64,000 bases of DNA. Origin: an archaeon (GTDB taxonomy: Archaea > Nanobdellota > Nanobdellia > Woesearchaeales > GW2011-AR9). The notes below the pieces were generated by a model. That model was not told the DNA's origin and did no database searches. It saw only the letters and a list, made by a program, of their open reading frames with translations. Made by a program: the position numbers and the translations under genes. Location of the stretch: positions 1 to 64,000 of the forward strand of contig JABHQR010000020.1 in assembly GCA_018696395.1 (NCBI GenBank), written 5' to 3'. Positions within the stretch are counted from its first letter, which is position 1. Each line of letters opens with the position of its first letter. Of the stretch, positions 59,187-64,000 are shown one piece after another.

Positions 59187-61125
59187 ACTTCTTTTACCAG
59201 CAGGTAACATTAACACATTAAATGCAGCAGTAGAAAATGGTGCTGACGCAGTATATTTTGGTGTTGGAAAATTTAATGCTAGAAGAAGGGCAACCAATTT
59301 TAATTTTGAAAATCTTAATGAAGTTGTTAATTATTGTCATCAAAATGGAGTCAAGATTTATTGCACCATGAACATTTTAGTTAAAAATCACGAAGTTAAA
59401 GATTTCTTCAAAGACATAAAAAAAATTTATTTAGCTAATGTTGATGCAGTAATTATTCAAGAACTTTCTTTTTTACCAATTATTAAACAGAATTTTCCAG
59501 GTTTGGAAGTTCATATTTCTACTCAAGCAGCAGTAAGTAACACTTACTTTAATGATTTGATTAAATTAGCAGACAAAGTAGTTTTACCAAGAGAGTACAG
59601 TAAAGAAGAAATACAAAAATTTATTGAAAAAACAAATCTGCCAACAGAGATTTTTGTCCAAGGAGCATTATGTTTTAGTTATAGTGGAAGATGTTTATTT
59701 TCAAGTTTTCTTGGTGGCAGAAGTGGTAATCGAGGATTATGCGCTCAACCTTGTAGAAAAAAGTATAATGGAAAATATTTGTTAAGTATGAAAGATTTGT
59801 GTTTAGTTGAAAAAATCCATGAAATGATTGAGATAGGAATTTCTGCTTTCAAAATTGAAGGCAGGTTAAGAAGTGTGAAATATGTTACTGCAGCAACAAA
59901 ACTGTATCGAAAAGTTATTGATGATTATTATGCTGGAAAATTAAATAATAATTCAGGTTTAGAAAAATTTGATTTAGAATTATACAAAGAGTTAGAACTT
60001 GCTTTTAACAGAGAATATACTGAGGGGTATTATGTTAATGACAAAGAATTAGTTTCTTCAGATAGACCAATGGGAAGAGGGATATTTTTAGGTGTTATGT
60101 TTGGAAATAATAAAATTGAATTGCAAGACGACTTAATTATTGGTGATGGATTAGGTATCTGGTTCAAAAACAGAGTTGATGGTGCTTTGTTAAAAAAAAT
60201 GGATAAAGATGGTGAAAGCATTAATGAAGCTAAAAAAGGTGAAATTGTAAAATTATTTATTCGTGCACCAACTGGAACTAAAATTTACAAAACTTCAACT
60301 CAAAAAGAAGTTACCAAAATTGAGTTTGTTAGAAATGAACCAATTATTGTTAAGGAAAGGAAAGTTAATGAATTAGAATTGCCCAATATTGAAGTTTCAG
60401 GGGGAAAAAATGAAACTGAATTGTTAGTTAAAGTGTATTCATTACCTGACCTTATGAAATCTGTTAGTGCTGGAGCAGATAAAACGTTCTACAATATTTT
60501 TGCTAAGGATTTTTCTAATAATATGGACGCATATGTTCCAAGAATCTTATCTGACAATGATGTTGAAAAAGTATTAAACTTAATTGAATTAAAAACAATT
60601 AAAAATATATTAATTGGTGATTTGGGTGCTTACCTAGCAATTAATAAAAAGTTTGGTGACAAAGTTAAGATTTATTTAGATTATAATGTAAATATCTTTA
60701 ATGACATTGATTTACAACATTATGAAAATAGTGAAAAAATAATTTCCCCTGAACTTAATTTTAACGAATTATCCAATTTTAAAAATAAAGATTTCACAGT
60801 TTTAGTTCATGGTAATGTTATTTTAATGAATACTAAATATCCTAACTTACCAAAAAATCTTCGTGACGAAAAAAAGTTTGATTTTCCAGTAAGAAAAGAA
60901 CATGATTATTACCAGGTACTTAATGCTAGAGAGTTAGGATTATATTCTAAAATTTTGAAACTGAAAAATATCGGTGTGAATAAATTCTTTTTAGATTTAG
61001 ATAGTAAATTAAATTGTGATATCAAGAAAATTGTGAAAACATATCATTCGATTCTGAATGGAAAAGAAGTTTCTTACACTACTAAAAGGATAACTAAAGG
61101 ACATTGGAGTTTAGGTGTCGAGTGA
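59167..61125 (+). CDS. U32 peptidase-family protein
   Basis: LLLPAGNINTLNAAVENGADAVYFGVGKFNARR, GALCFSYSGRCLFSSFLGGRSGNRGLCAQPCR, FKIEGRLRS. Confidence 0.94.
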   Translation: MSNKKVELLLPAGNINTLNAAVENGADAVYFGVGKFNARRRATNFNFENLNEVVNYCHQNGVKIYCTMNILVKNHEVKDFFKDIKKIYLANVDAVIIQELSFLPIIKQNFPGLEVHISTQAAVSNTYFNDLIKLADKVVLPREYSKEEIQKFIEKTNLPTEIFVQGALCFSYSGRCLFSSFLGGRSGNRGLCAQPCRKKYNGKYLLSMKDLCLVEKIHEMIEIGISAFKIEGRLRSVKYVTAATKLYRKVIDDYYAGKLNNNSGLEKFDLELYKELELAFNREYTEGYYVNDKELVSSDRPMGRGIFLGVMFGNNKIELQDDLIIGDGLGIWFKNRVDGALLKKMDKDGESINEAKKGEIVKLFIRAPTGTKIYKTSTQKEVTKIEFVRNEPIIVKERKVNELELPNIEVSGGKNETELLVKVYSLPDLMKSVSAGADKTFYNIFAKDFSNNMDAYVPRILSDNDVEKVLNLIELKTIKNILIGDLGAYLAINKKFGDKVKIYLDYNVNIFNDIDLQHYENSEKIISPELNFNELSNFKNKDFTVLVHGNVILMNTKYPNLPKNLRDEKKFDFPVRKEHDYYQVLNARELGLYSKILKLKNIGVNKFFLDLDSKLNCDIKKIVKTYHSILNGKEVSYTTKRITKGHWSLGVE

Positions 61126-61227
61126 GTTTAAATACCCTGAAGAGTAGTTACACTAAGAGAAAATTATTTAAATAAGCTCTTTATTATTAATTTAAATTAT
61201 AATTATTGCAATGCGAGGTAAATTAAA

Positions 61228-62121
61228 ATGACTAATATTATGGCTTATGTTAAAAATCCAGTTGAAGGAAGCAATTCTTGTTTTGGAGTAGTAATGGCAG
61301 ATGGTTTAGCTAGCACTGGTAATGAGAAGGATGGAGGATACCAAAAACTATTCCCTATAGGAAAAAATTATTTACTTGGAACTGGCGATGGAGGCAAGAT
61401 TCAATTTGTTGCAGATGAATTATATGGAAAAAATGAATTAGGTCCAGAAATTCTTAGTGAAAAATTAATTGATCTTTCAAATAAATATTTTGTTTTTGGT
61501 CAAGGAGAACAATTAAATTTCATAGTTGTAGGACCTGATTCAAAAAGAGGACTTGCAATTTATAATATATCTGCTAATAGAATTAAAAAGCCAATTTTGA
61601 CAAGAGGAACATTTAGTTTTGATGGCTCTGGTTCCAGTTTTGTATATAAGGCATTAGAAAGAGACGCTAGTAAAGGAATGTTAATTGATTATAAAAAATT
61701 GACTATTGCAGATTTATCAAGCACATTATTTGATTTTGGACATGTTGCTAAAAGAAGTTCTGGAGTAAATGATGAATTTCAATATGGTTTTATCACACCC
61801 GAAGGTAATGCTACATTAATTGATCCAAGAATTAATATAGTATACCCATTAAAGGAGTATTTAGATGAAAATAGAAAATTAAGTCCTGAATTAAAAGAAA
61901 GGAATGATAATTTCTTTAAATCATTGAATCAAGTTTTGTATGAAAAACATATGTTAAATGTTCAAAGCAATAAAAACCTCACAGAGCTATTATCAGCTGA
62001 TCCAAGTATAAGCAAAGAAGAACTAATAGCAAACTTATCTAAATTAAAAGAAGCAGTTGATAATAATAGAGATAAAATAAATGAAATGATAATGAGTTAT
62101 ATAAAAGAACATAATAAATAA
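61228..62121 (+). CDS. Proteasome-fold (Ntn-like) hypothetical protein
   Basis: FGVVMADGLAST..KLFPIGKNYLLGTGDGGKIQFVADEL ... FSFDGSGSSFVYKAL resembles proteasome-subunit layout. Confidence 0.55.
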   Translation: MTNIMAYVKNPVEGSNSCFGVVMADGLASTGNEKDGGYQKLFPIGKNYLLGTGDGGKIQFVADELYGKNELGPEILSEKLIDLSNKYFVFGQGEQLNFIVVGPDSKRGLAIYNISANRIKKPILTRGTFSFDGSGSSFVYKALERDASKGMLIDYKKLTIADLSSTLFDFGHVAKRSSGVNDEFQYGFITPEGNATLIDPRINIVYPLKEYLDENRKLSPELKERNDNFFKSLNQVLYEKHMLNVQSNKNLTELLSADPSISKEELIANLSKLKEAVDNNRDKINEMIMSYIKEHNK

Positions 62122-62123
62122 AA

Positions 62124-62744
62124 TTATTTTTTCTTATTTCTCCCTCTATTTTTTACTTGTTCAAACCTTGCTAAAATAGCTTCTGCTTCAGGGAAGGTGT
62201 CCTTATACCCTTTCAAAGTATGTTCAAATATTCCTGGATAGAATTGGAAATGTTTACTTGCTAAAGCTCTGTCTAACAAAAATAAATCAACAGCTTTATC
62301 TTCAACCTTTCCTGAGAAAAATGATAAGCCAAAATCAATAACTTTCAGTTCACCACTTCTAGTTTCTTTTAAAATGTTTGAAGTAGTGAAATCACCATGA
62401 ATAATATCTTTAGTATGCATTAATGCTAGTTTTTTACCAATTTCTTGTGCCAAAATTTGATAATCATCTTTAGTACTTTCATTATCAAGAACATCTCGGA
62501 CTGTTTGTCCTTCAACAAAATCCATTGTAATCATCATTCTGTTATCACAGAAATCATGTAATCTTGGACTTGGAAATTTCATATCTCCCAATTTATGTAA
62601 AACTTTAGCTTCTCGCCTAGTTCTAAACTTTCTTAAACTATCATCTAGTTGAGGTAACCGATAATCTTTACTTAACCTTTCTTTGATAACTTTATTTTTA
62701 TCTCTGAAAATTTTTGCTTCTGCGCCTTGTGCTAATAGTTCCAT
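62124..62744 (-). CDS. bud32: KEOPS kinase Bud32
   Basis: LAQGAEAKIF, KFRTRREAKVLHKL, DIIHGDFTTSNIL, VIDFGLSFFSGKVEDKAVDLFLLDRAL. Confidence 0.96.
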   Translation of the reverse strand: MELLAQGAEAKIFRDKNKVIKERLSKDYRLPQLDDSLRKFRTRREAKVLHKLGDMKFPSPRLHDFCDNRMMITMDFVEGQTVRDVLDNESTKDDYQILAQEIGKKLALMHTKDIIHGDFTTSNILKETRSGELKVIDFGLSFFSGKVEDKAVDLFLLDRALASKHFQFYPGIFEHTLKGYKDTFPEAEAILARFEQVKNRGRNKKK

Positions 62745-62948
62745 GGTTAAATAAGAAAATCAAGCTGAGTTTAAATATGTTTTCTTTGTGATGTGGTTGG
62801 TCAAACCCTCAGTTGATACTACTAATAAGTTGTAAAACTAAAGAAAAATTTATATACTAGCTATGTTTTTTAGATGGTAGAAGCATAACTAAGACATGAT
62901 ATTTATTGAAATAGCATGGTTTGTGAATATAGCTTTGGAGAATATAAA

Positions 62949-63092
62949 ATGCAAGAATTTACAATTACAAAAAAAATAAGTAAACAAGGAAAAAATAGTA
63001 TTATTGTTGTTCCAAAAATTTTACATGATCATTTGCAACCAAATGATTTGGTAGAAATTAATATTAAAATTCTAAAGCGAGGTAATGAATAA
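62949..63092 (+). CDS. Small AbrB-like DNA-binding protein
   Basis: MQEFTITKKISKQGKNSIIVVPKILHDHLQPNDLVEINIKILKRGNE (47 aa), not in ORF track. Confidence 0.65.
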   Translation: MQEFTITKKISKQGKNSIIVVPKILHDHLQPNDLVEINIKILKRGNE

Positions 63093-63093
63093 A

Positions 63094-64000
63094 ATGAGTA
63101 AAGATGAGAATATAATTTATAAAAAGAAAGATCATCAAAAATTTACAATTAAAAAAAATGAGTGTTTAGAAAATCTTATCAGAGACAAGTACGGTACTCA
63201 AAATCTACTTAATTTTCCAATAACAGATAGTGATTTAAAAAAAGCACTCGATGATTTGTATAGAGATCCAGAAAGCTGGAAGAAACCGTCTAATCCAGTA
63301 ACACCACCTGCAGAACCACAAAAAGTGCTAACTAACTTAGAAGAAATTTTAACACCATTAGATGCAGTAATTTTAGACCCACAACTTAAAGATGATATTA
63401 TTGAAAGATGTTCAGTACCAGAATTATTAATGGGTGAAAAACCACAATATGCTGGCGTAATCTTGTATGGTCCACCAGGTACGGGTAAAACTGTAACTTT
63501 ATCTGCCATTGCAGAAGTATATTCAAATACAGGATCATTTTCACATGAAGTTTCTTTTGCTAATGTTAACTCCAAATGGTTAGGAGAGTTTGCTAAGAAT
63601 ATGCAAAAGTTGTTAGACAATGCCATTTCTGAGGCTGATAGAAGAGGTAAACCATCATTCTTATATTTTGATGAAGGTTCAGTATTAACTAAGAAACCAG
63701 TGGAAGGGTCAACTACTGCCAATGCATATCAAGAAGCATTAGATGTGTTAAAAAGAGTTATTGGTAACGATAATCGTGTTGTAGTAGCAATCAGTACTAA
63801 CATTTTACCTGACAGTTTTGAAGCAGCTTTAGTACGTGATGGTCGTTTGACTTCATACTTTGTAGGACATCCTGGTCCTGAAGAAAAAAGACAATTATGG
63901 CAACTTTTTGCTAACAAATATGTTGGGATGGAACTTAATTATGAACAAGCAAGTGAATTAGCAGAATATATCCCTAACGAACAAGGTGCTTTTATTGAAC
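63094..64000 (+). CDS. AAA ATPase (partial, runs off right edge)
   Basis: [64 protein letters not shown]. Confidence 0.9.
   Translation, partial: MSKDENIIYKKKDHQKFTIKKNECLENLIRDKYGTQNLLNFPITDSDLKKALDDLYRDPESWKKPSNPVTPPAEPQKVLTNLEEILTPLDAVILDPQLKDDIIERCSVPELLMGEKPQYAGVILYGPPGTGKTVTLSAIAEVYSNTGSFSHEVSFANVNSKWLGEFAKNMQKLLDNAISEADRRGKPSFLYFDEGSVLTKKPVEGSTTANAYQEALDVLKRVIGNDNRVVVAISTNILPDSFEAALVRDGRLTSYFVGHPGPEEKRQLWQLFANKYVGMELNYEQASELAEYIPNEQGAFIE

Overview
AT-rich archaeal chromosome segment. The gene set (Cdc48, archaeal DNA ligase, FtsY, prefoldin alpha, SMC, Gins51, Bud32, deoxyhypusine synthase, archaeal T2SS/T4P ATPase and TadC/FlaJ-like protein, intron-containing tRNA-Leu) and the many small membrane or secreted proteins suggest a DPANN-type lineage (Woesearchaeota/Pacearchaeota-like). 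That placement is inference. Most of the window is ordinary housekeeping. The standout is ~32.96-37.2 kb: an integron-like cassette array. It has four attC-like imperfect palindromes of ~85-97 nt (A 34159-34243, B 35117-35209, C 36111-36196, D 36789-36885) plus a truncated site and a half-site on the left. These separate single-gene cassettes (small membrane protein, YdeI-like, MNT nucleotidyltransferase, JAMM-like, YbaK-like) and lie next to a divergently transcribed tyrosine recombinase (37216-38028). The right end of each site is reverse-complementary to the left end of the next site, as expected if cassettes recombine as circles at G^TT. The recombinase shows no obvious IntI-specific insertion, and the sites are rich in GNA-triloop mini-hairpins (GCGAAGC, CTGCAAG). 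Other notable items: a GH84 (O-GlcNAcase-like) protein, a YkuD L,D-transpeptidase, a secreted protein with a caspase/CHAT-like C-terminus, a proteasome-fold-like protein, a membrane-anchored JAMM-like protein, a decarboxylase-agmatinase-deoxyhypusine synthase operon, a Cdc48 with altered pore loops, and several tandem paralog sets. All family calls come from motifs read by eye; no database search was run.
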